A stretch of 64,000 bases of DNA, taken from the NCBI RefSeq assembly GCF_010731855.1, contig NZ_AP022620.1, forward strand, positions 2,480,001 through 2,544,000, written 5' to 3'. This document shows positions 25,401 through 33,341 of the stretch, in pieces. Numbering within the stretch: position 1 is the first letter of the stretch; each line of letters starts with the position of its first letter. This DNA is from Mycolicibacterium anyangense (lineage in GTDB: Bacteria; Actinomycetota; Actinomycetes; Mycobacteriales; Mycobacteriaceae). A program made the position numbers and the translations under genes. Below the pieces are notes generated by a model. That model was not told where the DNA came from, ran no database searches, and saw nothing but the letters and a program-made list of their open reading frames with translations.

Positions 25401-28400
25401 CAAGATCTCGACCTGCTTGATCGAATCGATCCCCAGCTCGGACTCCATCTCCATATCCAGCCCGAGCATGTCCGCCGGATACCCCGTCTTCTCCGACACG
25501 ATCGCCAACACCACCGCACCGGCATCCACCGCAGGTACAGCCGCAGCAGCGGCAGGCGCGACCGCAGCAGCAGGAGCCTGAGCACCCGCCGAGGCGAAAT
25601 CGGCCACCGAATCCACCACATCCTGCAGCGTCCGCATACTCGACAACTCCGAGGCCGGAATCTCCGGCGCACCAGGGAACTTCGCCTGCAACGCCGCCAG
25701 AATCTCCACCTGCTTGATGGAGTCGATCCCCAGCTCGGACTCCATCTCCATATCCAGCCCAAGCATGTCCGCCGGATACCCCGTCTTCTCCGACACGATC
25801 GCCAACACCACCGCACCGGCATCGGCGACCGGTGCAGCAGGCGCGGGGGCATGGGCCGCTACCGGAGCGGGCGCGGGAGCTATCGGGGCAGGCGCCGGGG
25901 CAGCTACCTGCGCAAGGGCCGGCGCGGCGGGCTCGGCCACGGTATGCACGGTGTGCACCACCGCGTCGGGGGCGCTTACGACCACAGCGGGCGGGGGTGT
26001 CAGCGCCTGCGGTGCGGCGGAGTGCTCACCGACGATCTCAGCCATCATCTGCGCCGACATCTCCAGGAACGCCTTGTGGGTGTCGGCCACCGCACCGAGA
26101 TAGCGCTCGTGCTGCTGCGCAGTCTCCTTCTGGATGCGGTCGATGATGCTCCAGGCATCGGTGGACAGCGGTGCCTGCGCGGCCGCCGGAGCAGATGCAC
26201 CGACGCGCGGCAGCACCGGGGCGGGTGCGGGTGGCGCGGCCGGGGCGGGAGCCGGAAGCGTCTGCACCGCAGCAGCAACCGGCGACGGAGCCGGAGCGGG
26301 GGCACCGTTACGTGCCGCTACCGGGGCAGGCGCAGCGGTCACGGCGGCCGGCTGCGGCGCGCTCGGGGCGCTCACGCGAGTGCGCTTCGGCGTGATCGTG
26401 ACCTTGCCGTCCGCCGGCGGGTAAGGCTTTCCAACGTTGGCTCCTCCTACCAGTACCGCATGCTTGGGTGCCGGTACGTGCGCCGCCGGCTCTTCGTAGA
26501 TGTCGTAGAGGGCGGCCAAGTTCAGCGACACCCCGTCGGCGGCCAGCGCCGCCAGGCCGCGATGCCAGCCACGCAGGCCGCCCGCCTTCGGGTCGTCGAG
26601 CGCCACCGCCAGATGCGCTGTGCCGTCGAGGATTTGGTCGACCAGCTTGGTCAGCACCCGGCTGGGGCCGACCTCGATGAAGCGGGTGACGCCGTCGCGG
26701 GCCATGGCCTCGACCATCTCGCGGAACCGCACCGGCTGGCGCACCTGGTCACCGAGTTGCTCGGCGACCCCGTCGCTGTAGGTCTGGGCGGTGGCGTTGG
26801 CGTACACCGGGAACTGCGCCGGCCCGAATTCCATCGTCTTGAGGTAGGCCGTCAGCGGCTCGGAGGCCGCCGCCACGATCGGCGAGTGGAACGCCGAGGC
26901 CACCGGCAACCGAACCGACGTCCAGCCGGCGGCCTTGGCAGCGCTCTGCGCCCATGCGATGTCGGCGTCCGGTCCGGCCAGCACCACCTGCCCCGGGGCA
27001 TTGTCGTTGGCGATCACCAGCGCGGCCGCGGCCTGCGGCTCGGCATCGAGTAGCGCACGGACGTCCGCGGCACTCGCGGTGACCGCGAGCATCGCTCCAT
27101 CGCGGCCCTGACCCGCCTCGGCCATCAGCACGCCCCGGGTACGCGCGGTGTCGACCAGGCGCTGCAACGGCAGCACGCCGGCGGCCGCCAGCGCCGACAC
27201 CTCACCGAAGCTGTGCCCGGCGGCGGCGTCGGCGTGCACACCGAGCACGTCGAGCAGCGCGAGCTGGGACAGGCTGGTCGCCGCGATCGCCGGCTGGGCG
27301 TTCTGCATCGCAGTCAACGTCGCGCGCTGGGCGTCGGCCGTCTCGGTGTCGAAGGCCGGCTCCGGGAACACCACCCGGTGCAGCTCGGCCAGATCACCGC
27401 CGAGCGAATCCCACACCGCGACGGCCTGCGGGAAGGCCAGCGCCAGATCGGCACCCATTCCGACGTACTGGCTGCCCTGCCCCGGGAACAGGAACGCGGT
27501 CTTACCGTCGCGGGCAGGCCCGATACCGACGGCGATGTTGGCGTCCTTGAGCTGCGCGACGGTGCCCCCGGCGAGCGCCGTGCGCAGCTTCTCGACCAGC
27601 GTCTGCAGTGCGGTCACATCGGTGGCGACCAGGCCGGCCCGCGCAGTGTGCCCGGCATCGAAGGTGCGCGCCGAGTCGTAGGCGATCCGGGCCAGGCTGT
27701 CACCGGCCGCCGCCGCGGCGGCGAGTTCGGCGGCCCGGGTGGCCAGCTCCGCCTCGGACGGGGCGCTGAGCACCACCAGCTCGCTGGGCAGCGCACGCAA
27801 CCGCTTGGCGCGGTGCGGGCCGGTGTACTCCTCGATCGTCACGTGGAAGTTGCTGCCGCCGAAGCCGAATGAGCTGACGGCCGCCCTGCGCGGCTGATCA
27901 CCGGGCCGCACCCACGGGCGGGTCTGCGCGTTGACGTAGAAGGGTGTTTCCTCGAGATGCATGGCCGGGTTCGGGCGATCCACCTTGAGCGTGCCGGGCA
28001 GCGTCGAATGCTGGAGCGCCAGAACGGCTTTGATGAGCCCCGCCGCCCCCGCCGCGGCCTTGGTGTGGCCGATCTGGGACTTGACCGACCCGAGCGCGAT
28101 GCGCGCGGCATGATCAGTGAACACCTGCTTGAGGCCGGCGAACTCGGCGACGTCGCCGGCCTTGGTGGCGGTGCCGTGGGCTTCGAGGAGTTCGACGGTC
28201 TCGGGCTCGTAGCCGGCGCGTTCGTAAGCGCGACGCAACGCCTTGGCCTGGCCTTCCGAGCGCGGCGCGTACACGCTGGAGGCGCGGCCATCCGAGGACG
28301 AGCCCAGCCCGCGGATCACCGCGTGGATCTGATCCCCGTCGCGCTCGGCATCCTCGAGACGCTTGAGCGCGAGCATGCCCACGCCCTCGCCGATGATGGT

Positions 28401-29213
28401 GCCGTCGGCGCTGTCGGAGAACGGCCGGCAGTCACCCGTCGGCGAGAAGGCCGGCGTCTTGGAGAAGCACATGTACATCATCACGTCGTTGAGCGCATCG
28501 ACGCCGCCGGTGAGCACAAGATCGGACTCGTGCAGGTACAGCCGGTGCAGCGCAGCCTGCAGCGCCGACAGCGAGCTGGCGCAGGCGGCGTCCACCACGA
28601 AGTTGCTGCCGCCCAGATCGAGGCGGTTGGCCACCCGGCCCGCCACGACGTTACCGAGCAGACCGGGGAAGGTGCTCTCCTGCCAGGCCGGGTAGGAATC
28701 GGCGATATCGCTGCAGATCTCGTCGGCTTCCGATTCAGACAAACCGTTCTCCAGCAACGCTTTACGCCACACCGGGCGCTGCATCCGTGATCCCATCTGG
28801 ACCACGAGTTCGGTGGTCGAGGCGACACCGAGCACGATGTCGACACGGTCGAGATCCACCTGCACACCCGAGCGAGTGGCCTCGTCGAGCACCTTGCGGG
28901 CCGCGATCAGAGCGAGCAGCTGTGCGGAGTCGGTGGACGGCAGCGCATTGGGCGGCAGGCCGAACTTCACCGGGTCGAACGGCACCGGCTCGATGAATCC
29001 GCCGCGCTTGCAATAGGTCCGGTCGACGGCCTTGGGGTCCGGGTCGTAGTAGTCGTCGATCAGCCAGTGCGTGGGCGGCACGTCACCGATGGCGTCACGG
29101 CCGGTGGTGATGGTGCGCCAAAAGCCGTCCAGTCCCGGCTCGCCCGGATAGATGGCTGTCATTCCTACGACGGCGACGGGGGTGGCGAGGGGGTGCTGCT
29201 TGTGGTCTGTCAT
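22440..29213 (-). CDS. pfaA: PUFA synthase subunit PfaA-type: KS-MAT-4xACP-KR-DH
   Basis: Iterative synthase of 2257 residues that would extend and reduce an acyl chain from malonyl-CoA. KS (about 10-465): Cys211, His346, His383. Malonyl-type AT (about 570-870): GHSFG with Ser668 and AFHSP at 775-779. A Pro/Ala-rich linker contains a conserved helical segment. Four ACPs follow with LGIDS phosphopantetheine sites at Ser1165, 1264, 1360 and 1461. KR (about 1640-1960): TGGARG near 1723 and catalytic Tyr near 1911. C-terminal double hot-dog DH: HxxxGxxxxP with His2016 and Asp near 2167. This is the domain order of bacterial PfaA. The ATG at 29213 is chosen for its AAAGGTG ribosome-binding site, 47 nt after pfaD. 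Confidence 0.93.
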   Translation of the reverse strand: MTDHKQHPLATPVAVVGMTAIYPGEPGLDGFWRTITTGRDAIGDVPPTHWLIDDYYDPDPKAVDRTYCKRGGFIEPVPFDPVKFGLPPNALPSTDSAQLLALIAARKVLDEATRSGVQVDLDRVDIVLGVASTTELVVQMGSRMQRPVWRKALLENGLSESEADEICSDIADSYPAWQESTFPGLLGNVVAGRVANRLDLGGSNFVVDAACASSLSALQAALHRLYLHESDLVLTGGVDALNDVMMYMCFSKTPAFSPTGDCRPFSDSADGTIIGEGVGMLALKRLEDAERDGDQIHAVIRGLGSSSDGRASSVYAPRSEGQAKALRRAYERAGYEPETVELLEAHGTATKAGDVAEFAGLKQVFTDHAARIALGSVKSQIGHTKAAAGAAGLIKAVLALQHSTLPGTLKVDRPNPAMHLEETPFYVNAQTRPWVRPGDQPRRAAVSSFGFGGSNFHVTIEEYTGPHRAKRLRALPSELVVLSAPSEAELATRAAELAAAAAAGDSLARIAYDSARTFDAGHTARAGLVATDVTALQTLVEKLRTALAGGTVAQLKDANIAVGIGPARDGKTAFLFPGQGSQYVGMGADLALAFPQAVAVWDSLGGDLAELHRVVFPEPAFDTETADAQRATLTAMQNAQPAIAATSLSQLALLDVLGVHADAAAGHSFGEVSALAAAGVLPLQRLVDTARTRGVLMAEAGQGRDGAMLAVTASAADVRALLDAEPQAAAALVIANDNAPGQVVLAGPDADIAWAQSAAKAAGWTSVRLPVASAFHSPIVAAASEPLTAYLKTMEFGPAQFPVYANATAQTYSDGVAEQLGDQVRQPVRFREMVEAMARDGVTRFIEVGPSRVLTKLVDQILDGTAHLAVALDDPKAGGLRGWHRGLAALAADGVSLNLAALYDIYEEPAAHVPAPKHAVLVGGANVGKPYPPADGKVTITPKRTRVSAPSAPQPAAVTAAPAPVAARNGAPAPAPSPVAAAVQTLPAPAPAAPPAPAPVLPRVGASAPAAAQAPLSTDAWSIIDRIQKETAQQHERYLGAVADTHKAFLEMSAQMMAEIVGEHSAAPQALTPPPAVVVSAPDAVVHTVHTVAEPAAPALAQVAAPAPAPIAPAPAPVAAHAPAPAAPVADAGAVVLAIVSEKTGYPADMLGLDMEMESELGIDSIKQVEILAALQAKFPGAPEIPASELSSMRTLQDVVDSVADFASAGAQAPAAAVAPAAAAAVPAVDAGAVVLAIVSEKTGYPADMLGLDMEMESELGIDSIKQVEILAALQAKFPGAPEIPASELSSMRTLQDVVDSVADFASAGAPAPTPAAPAPVAPAVDAGAVVLAIVSEKTGYPADMLGLDMEMESELGIDSIKQVEILAALQAKFPGAPEIPASELANLRTLQDVVDSIAGFASGSAPAAPTAAPTPAAPAPAAPVADAGAVVLAIVSEKTGYPADMLGLDMEMESELGIDSIKQVEILAALQAKFPGAPEIPASELANLRTLQDVVDSVSGATSGGVSEPAAPAPQTSVVTAPSGGLDCTEAATREVPPSGFAMAGLRDGEVLITRENAAFAEDLERVMISHGIKARAVDVVPHEAAAVISLAALGPAHSPQDCVDMHLRAFHAARSVAKSASRSRLFVTVQSTGARFAGADIPVGVASVAKTAAWEWPNASVRAIDIENLDAERLTAELLAGGSGVEVALRSDGSRLVVVDDVDAEPTGQEISVPSDGVVVVTGGARGVTAQSALALARRHGLRLALLGRTALQEVTADEPTGTTATEIATALAASARARGETLTLPQARARAERLLAEREVRATLAAAEQQGTPARYFAADINDAHSLRTVLDDVRAHVGPIVGVVHGAGVLADRRLEDLDDEQFVRVFGTKVLGAESLLAATSSDDLRFISLFSSIAARAGNPGQCAYAAANAVLESIAAREAARRGENCVVRAFGWGPWDGGMVDATLKSRFLESGVGVIPIGEGAQFFAEHALRRDPATAIVVAAPAQGRLRTARLDWDVSTENLPVLADHQVRGRVVVPVVIVLDAMLRAVRGLVPDATPVIRDFQVLSGVTFAECEQQALTLDFEPTGSAYTVSVLDPEGRKRYRAVLETETQPAPSLSVPSFTGGQWPFGVDEIYGGPLFHGPRFAAIEQLEAVGTAGGSAILKGLAELGWPDGDWAIDPVGVDGGLQLGILWASAHGRPLVLPVRIGRAAFHRPFGDGGSLNCRIAAKPVNDKRVDFDIVLQTADGGLVAELEGVEFYVAGTGADTTA
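24709..25830 (-). repeat. four tandem near-identical ACP-coding repeats
   Basis: Four copies of an ~290-300-nt unit lie within pfaA. A common marker recurs at 24781, 25083, 25372 and 25669, giving periods of 302, 289 and 297 nt. The ACP cores are almost identical at DNA level, while the Ala/Pro-rich linkers between them vary in length. Such repeats are expected to expand or contract by recombination. Confidence 0.95.
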
Positions 29214-29260
29214 GACACCTTTTATCCGGGGGAGGTGGACGAATGAACCGGCGAAGTGAG

Positions 29261-30871
29261 CTATCCGAGAGGTCGGGGACGGAAATCGAATGCAGAAGGC
29301 GGCATTTCGACGCCTGCAGTACGTAACTGGCCGGCCCGGGTGACGGTGGCCGCGCCTTCGAGGAGGTTGAGTGCGATCTGGCGAACGGTGCGCGCGGGTA
29401 CCGGCTCCAGGAAACTGCCCCGCACCCAGTCGTTGAACCCGCCCATGGCCGGGCCGCACCAGATCTGATAGTCCGCGCGGCGTTCTGAGATACCGTCGCG
29501 GGCCCACTGCGAACCCATGAACAGATACCAGCGGAACACCAGCGCCATCCGGTGTTTGGCATCGGTTCGCCCACGTTCGGCCTGTCGCGGGTCGCTTCGG
29601 GCGAAGAAGGCTTCGGTTTCCTGCCAGATGTCGTCCACGGCGCGGCCGAGCACCGTGGTCTCGAGGTTGCGGACCTCCTCGGCCGGCGCCTCCTCGAACG
29701 AGTTGTAGCGGCGGTAGAAGTCCGAGAGCCGCTGACCGCGCTGGGCAAACATGGTGCCGCGCTTGAGCACCTGCACGGTCACCCCCATCTCGAACATGTC
29801 CGAAGCGGGGGCCATCGTGACGTCGGTCGCCTGGGCCAGCGCCAGCAGGCTGCGCGCGTCGGGGGCCAGACCGCTCTCCACTGCGGATTGGTTCACCGAC
29901 CCGGTCAGCACGTAGGCCGCACCGGCGGCGAAAGCGGCCGCAACCGATGCCGGTGTGCCCAGACCACCGGCCGCGCCCACCCGTGGCAGCACCGCATAAC
30001 CGTGGGCGGCGGCGATCTCGTCGCGCAGCGCGATCAGGCCCGGCAACAGCACCGTCAGCGCACGATTGTCGGTGTGGCCGCCCGAATCCGCTTCGGCGGT
30101 GATGTCTTCGGCGACCGGGATGCCCGCCGCCAGCGCCGCCTCCTCGGCGGTGATGCGGCCATCGGCGACCAGCGCGGCGAGCATGGCCTCGGGCGCCGGC
30201 GAGAGGAACTGTCGCGCCACCTCCTCGCGGGACACCTTGCCGAAGACGTGTCCGGCCCGCACGATCTGGCCGTCCGGACCGCGGCGCAGACCCTTGGCCG
30301 CGTAGTAGACGATGGCTGGCGTCAGCCGCATGAAGGCCGAGGCCGACACGTAGCGAACACCGAGCCGGTGGAACAGGTCGACTGTGGCCATCTCCACGGC
30401 GTCGTTGTGCATGTTGTGGATCAGGTTCGCGCCCCAGCCCCCGGCATCGGGGCCAAGGGCGGCCTGGATCTCCCGGACACCGGCTTCGATGGTCGCCAGA
30501 TCCAGTCCCGCACTGCCATAGAAGGCCATCACCCCGGCCCGGACACCCTCGATGGTCATCTGCGGGGTCGCGATGCCGCGGGCCATCTCGCCGATGACAT
30601 AGGGGAACCGCACCCCATGGGTGGCGGTGAAACTGCGCTCCCCCAGCCATTCGGGGTAGATCGGGGGCAGGACGGCCAGCACGTCCTGACCCAGGATCTC
30701 CGGCGTCAGCAACCCGGCATCGTCGAGCACGATCGGCCGGGGGCCCTGGGCCGACGACACCACGGCAACCGGCCTGCGGATCGCGGTCAGTGCATCGCTG
30801 ACATCGTGACGGTCGAGCAAAGAACCGGACGCGCCGTCCATCGGACGCGAGTTAGCCAAGGAGGCACGCAT
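29261..30871 (-). CDS. pfaD: PfaD-type enoyl reductase of the PUFA synthase
   Basis: FMN-dependent trans-acting enoyl reductase of 536 residues, related to 2-nitropropane dioxygenases. In PUFA synthases it reduces chosen double bonds of the chain held on PfaA. The sequence carries the family features GAAGGLGTP, TGSVNQ, the TDVTMAPASDMFEMGV block with LKRGTMF after it, and a C-terminal DYQIWCGPAMGGFN. The length is normal for PfaD. It is the first gene of the minus-strand operon pfaD-pfaA-pfaB/C-rmlA-rmlB-rmlCD, with its ATG at 30871. A palindromic operator-like site lies 43 nt upstream. The gene order (reductase first) is like myxobacterial pfa1-pfa2-pfa3 (from memory). Confidence 0.92.
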   Translation of the reverse strand: MRASLANSRPMDGASGSLLDRHDVSDALTAIRRPVAVVSSAQGPRPIVLDDAGLLTPEILGQDVLAVLPPIYPEWLGERSFTATHGVRFPYVIGEMARGIATPQMTIEGVRAGVMAFYGSAGLDLATIEAGVREIQAALGPDAGGWGANLIHNMHNDAVEMATVDLFHRLGVRYVSASAFMRLTPAIVYYAAKGLRRGPDGQIVRAGHVFGKVSREEVARQFLSPAPEAMLAALVADGRITAEEAALAAGIPVAEDITAEADSGGHTDNRALTVLLPGLIALRDEIAAAHGYAVLPRVGAAGGLGTPASVAAAFAAGAAYVLTGSVNQSAVESGLAPDARSLLALAQATDVTMAPASDMFEMGVTVQVLKRGTMFAQRGQRLSDFYRRYNSFEEAPAEEVRNLETTVLGRAVDDIWQETEAFFARSDPRQAERGRTDAKHRMALVFRWYLFMGSQWARDGISERRADYQIWCGPAMGGFNDWVRGSFLEPVPARTVRQIALNLLEGAATVTRAGQLRTAGVEMPPSAFDFRPRPLG

Positions 30872-30913
30872 GGTGACGCACTTTAACGAATTGACGCGTG
30901 CGTGAGGCCGTTT

Positions 30914-30928
30914 TAGAACACGTTCTTA
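30914..30928. promoter_or_regulatory. palindromic operator-like site upstream of pfaD
   Basis: TAGAACACGTTCTTA contains perfect AGAAC/GTTCT arms around a 2-bp centre, 43 nt before the pfaD start. It shares the 10-bp core GAACACGTTC with the mmpS-upstream palindrome at 6036-6045. It also resembles the KstR-type TetR operator TNNAACNNGTTNNA, with the last base mismatched. No clear -10/-35 was identified. Confidence 0.5.
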
Positions 30929-30946
30929 TCCCGGCCCCCCTACCAG

Positions 30947-30980
30947 CCGGTAACCCTGTGAAGAAGGTTATCCGGTAACC
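30947..30980. repeat. paired CCGGTAACC direct repeats upstream of pfaD
   Basis: CCGGTAACC occurs at 30947-30955 and 30972-30980, 25 bp start to start. The second copy also forms GGTTA-TCCGG-TAACC, an inverted repeat (30966-30980). Located 77-110 nt upstream of pfaD, this could be an activator site of the PUFA-synthase operon. Function is inferred from position only. Confidence 0.35.
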
Positions 30981-31009
30981 GAAGTCATGTGTTGCTGAAA
31001 CCGCATGTC

Positions 31010-31034
31010 GGCGTGAATTCGTAAGAATTACGCC
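31010..31034 (-). terminator. possible stem-loop after the hemophore-like gene
   Basis: GGCGTGAATTC and AGAATTACGCC form an imperfect hairpin with one bulge per arm, 25 nt beyond the stop of the gene at 31059. There is no T-tract on the transcribed side, so termination is only a possibility. Confidence 0.25.
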
Positions 31035-31058
31035 GCGCGGGGCTCTCAGGAAACGCCC

Positions 31059-31421
31059 TCAGTAGTTCATGCAGGTGTTGGCCACTTTGGTGACCGCAGG
31101 ACCCACTGCAGCAGCGAGCATCGCCTCGGTCTGCGGGTCCATCGCCGACTGCTGCTGGGCGATCTGCGCCTGGCGCTGGTCCACCGGCAGCGCCAGGAAC
31201 TGCTGCAGGTTGGCCTGCATGTCGGGCCGGTAGGCCAACTGCAGGCTCAGCGCCGGTGCTTGCGCCTTCAGGGCAGCCGAAACCTGGGCGTAGCTACAGG
31301 GTGTAGTAGCAAGCGCATCGGTGATCGGATCAGCCGATGCCGCAGCCGCCGACGCCAGTGGAAGCACCACCAGCAGGCCCCCGCCGACGATGGCCCTTCG
31401 CACCCACTGTGCAGATGTCAT
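31059..31421 (-). CDS. secreted hemophore-like protein (Rv0203 family)
   Basis: Small exported protein of 120 residues with a signal peptide (RRAIVGGGLLVVLPLASAAAASA, first ~31 residues) and a mature helical domain. Two cysteines, in PCSYAQ near the mature N-terminus and in NTCMNY at the C-terminus, are placed to form a disulfide. The pattern matches mycobacterial hemophore-related proteins of the Rv0203 type, which bind heme outside the cytoplasm and hand it to MmpL3/MmpL11. The ATG at 31421 is preferred over an upstream ATG at 31484 because it starts directly before the signal peptide. It is divergent from the P450 gene. Family is likely; heme binding is not proven by sequence. Confidence 0.75.
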   Translation of the reverse strand: MTSAQWVRRAIVGGGLLVVLPLASAAAASADPITDALATTPCSYAQVSAALKAQAPALSLQLAYRPDMQANLQQFLALPVDQRQAQIAQQQSAMDPQTEAMLAAAVGPAVTKVANTCMNY

Positions 31422-31619
31422 CGACGCGCGACCTTCCCGGGATCGACCTTGCGGCGTGCTGGATGCAGGCCAGTCAACCATCACAGCGAACTTTCGGGGA
31501 CAAAACGGTGCGACCGGCCGAAGTGGCGCTCACAGCCCAACAAGACTGGTAGTTCCGAAAACCCGGTCCGCGTTCTACCGTCGAAGGCGGACCATCTGAC
31601 GTCCTGCAGAAGGAGCCCC

Positions 31620-32795
31620 ATGACCGCGTCCGTGCAGCTGCCGTTTCGCCAGGACCATCCGCTCCGATCCTCCGAGGAGCTGCAGACGCTGCAGTCCCGC
31701 GGCCCGATCCACAAGGTGCTGACCGCCGTCGGCCACGAGGCCTGGCTGGTCACCGGCTACGCCGAGGTACGCCGGCTGATGGATGACGAACGACTGGGCC
31801 GCACTCACCGCGACCCCGCCAACGCACCACGCAGCCGCACCTCGGCGTTGTTCGGCGGACCGATCGGCGACTTCGACACCGAACTGGCCGACCACGCCAG
31901 AATGCGTCAGCTGCTGCAACCGCACTTCTCTCCCAAGCACATGCGCGAACTCGCGCCCAAACTCGAGGCGCAATGCAGCGCGCTGCTCGACGAGATGGAA
32001 CGGCAGGGGCCGCCTGCCGATCTGCTGACCAGCCTGGCGCAACCTTTCCCGGTCTCGGTGATCTGCGATCTGCTCGGCGTGCCCTACTCCGATCGGGACC
32101 GGTTCCGGGTGTGGGTGGAGCAGGCCGCTTTCTCCCCCGACGACAGCGTGTCCGAAGACGGCTTGATGTCTCTGGTGGGCTACGGGATGGAACTGGTCAC
32201 CGCCAAGCGCACCGATCCTGCTGACGACGTCATCTCCCGGTTATGCGACGAGCCGGACCTGTCCGACCTCGAAATCGCCACTCTGGGAATGCAGCTGCTA
32301 TTCGCCGGACACGAGACGACGGTGATGCAGATCTGGTTGCAGTCACTGCTGCTGCTCACCCATCCCGACCAGTGGCGGGCGCTGCTGGAGTCCCCGCAGC
32401 TCATCCCCAACGCCGTCGAGGAATTGCTGCGGGTGGGTATGCCCGGCGGCATCGGCGTGCCGCGCTACGCCCGCGACGACATCGACGTCGGGCAGGTGAC
32501 GATCAGGGCCGGGGATCTGGTGTTGCTCGACCCGGGCTCGGCCAATCACGACCCCGCCGCCTTCCCCGACCCCTACCGGGCCGACCTCAGCCGCACCGGG
32601 GCCGCCCATGTCAGTTTCGGCTACGGCATGCGGTACTGCCTGGGCGCGGCGCTGGCTCGCTTGGAGCTCAAAATTGTCTTCTCCCAGCTCATTCCGCGGT
32701 TTCCGACGATGCAATTGCTCGGCGAGGTGTCGAGTATGGGCGAAGGCTTCCATTCACTGTCCCACGGACTGTCGCCACTTCCCGTGATCTGGTGA
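31620..32795 (+). CDS. cytochrome P450
   Basis: Soluble class I P450 of 391 residues. The I-helix oxygen-activation motif FAGHETT lies near residue 228, and the heme-thiolate loop FGYGMRYCLG carries Cys340. It needs separate ferredoxin and reductase partners; none is adjacent. The ATG at 31620 has AGGAG 4 nt upstream. The sequence looks like the bacterial CYP105/CYP107 sort, but I cannot name the family or the substrate. Two very small genes follow on the same strand. It borders the pfa locus without being co-transcribed with it, so a link to lipid hydroxylation is speculative. Confidence 0.9.
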   Translation: MTASVQLPFRQDHPLRSSEELQTLQSRGPIHKVLTAVGHEAWLVTGYAEVRRLMDDERLGRTHRDPANAPRSRTSALFGGPIGDFDTELADHARMRQLLQPHFSPKHMRELAPKLEAQCSALLDEMERQGPPADLLTSLAQPFPVSVICDLLGVPYSDRDRFRVWVEQAAFSPDDSVSEDGLMSLVGYGMELVTAKRTDPADDVISRLCDEPDLSDLEIATLGMQLLFAGHETTVMQIWLQSLLLLTHPDQWRALLESPQLIPNAVEELLRVGMPGGIGVPRYARDDIDVGQVTIRAGDLVLLDPGSANHDPAAFPDPYRADLSRTGAAHVSFGYGMRYCLGAALARLELKIVFSQLIPRFPTMQLLGEVSSMGEGFHSLSHGLSPLPVIW

Positions 32796-32898
32796 ATCTC
32801 CCGGGCTCCTGCCAACCAGCTGGGGGTGTCCCAAACGGCGAGCTTTCCCGTCGCCGACGAGCGCAACCTGGAAGTACTCGGATCTAAGGAGTACCGCC

Positions 32899-33129
32899 AT
32901 GGCCGCGTCAGTACCGCAAGTTCCCAGCCGCTCAGAGGCTCGGATGCTGTTGACCGCGTTGGAACGGATGCGGGTGCGGCTTGTCATGCAACGTGCCGAT
33001 CTCGCCAGGCAGCTGCGCGAGCTGTCCGAACGTATCGACGGAACCGACCGTCAGCTCGACGATGTCCGGGTGACCGCGGAATGGCTCTCGGCGGTCGCCC
33101 GGCACCCGAGCGGCCGCCTGCCCGCCTGA
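32899..33129 (+). CDS. small conserved helical protein, unknown function
   Basis: 76-residue protein with a strong ribosome-binding site (AAGGAG, 7 nt before the ATG). The sequence is rich in Arg, Leu and Glu and mostly predicted coiled-coil (RMRVRLVMQRADLARQL and following). No signal peptide, metal motif or known domain was recognised. It lies 103 nt after the P450 gene and may share its transcript. The good start and high-GC coding pattern support it as real; function unknown. Confidence 0.55.
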   Translation: MAASVPQVPSRSEARMLLTALERMRVRLVMQRADLARQLRELSERIDGTDRQLDDVRVTAEWLSAVARHPSGRLPA

Positions 33130-33182
33130 GCTTTCGCCACTGTCGCCCCGTCGCGGGTGTAGTTCGGATACCGTCGGAGACC

Positions 33183-33332
33183 ATGGCCACCGACGACGAC
33201 GCCGCCAGGCACGCGAGCTTCGAGGAACGGGAGAAAGCCCGCGCGGAGGCCGAACGCGGCGAAGACGTGGTGTTCCCGGAGGGCTTCCGAAAACTGCTGC
33301 GGACGCTGTTCGCCCCGTGGAATCGGCGCTGA
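33183..33332 (+). CDS. small hypothetical protein
   Basis: 49-residue protein starting at ATG 33183. The first half is charged (EEREKARAEAERGED) and the C-terminus basic with a hydrophobic tail (LLRTLFAPWNRR). No domain is recognised. Its position after the 76-residue gene and its non-random composition make it plausible, but the evidence is thin. Confidence 0.4.
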   Translation: MATDDDAARHASFEEREKARAEAERGEDVVFPEGFRKLLRTLFAPWNRR

Positions 33333-33341
33333 GCCCGGGTT

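Noticed and set aside
24709..25830. Possible CRISPR or satellite array
   Set aside because: Periods of ~290-300 nt are in frame and encode ACP domains; units are far too long for CRISPR repeats.
24554..25852. 432-residue minus-strand frame overlapping the ACP repeats
   Set aside because: Out-of-frame reading of pfaA with low-complexity Trp/Arg repeats created by the tandem ACP DNA.
24417..27053. 878-residue plus-strand open frame opposite the ACP and MAT region of pfaA
   Set aside because: It is antisense to a gene with clear domains and consists of Arg/His-rich shadow sequence from the repeated ACP DNA; no ribosome-binding site or family.
29214..30650. Extended 2736-residue start for pfaA
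   Set aside because: The extra N-terminal sequence lies inside pfaD in another frame; the ATG at 29213 has a good ribosome-binding site and begins the KS domain.
29552..30886. 444-residue plus-strand frame opposite pfaD
   Set aside because: Antisense to pfaD, which has family motifs over its whole length.
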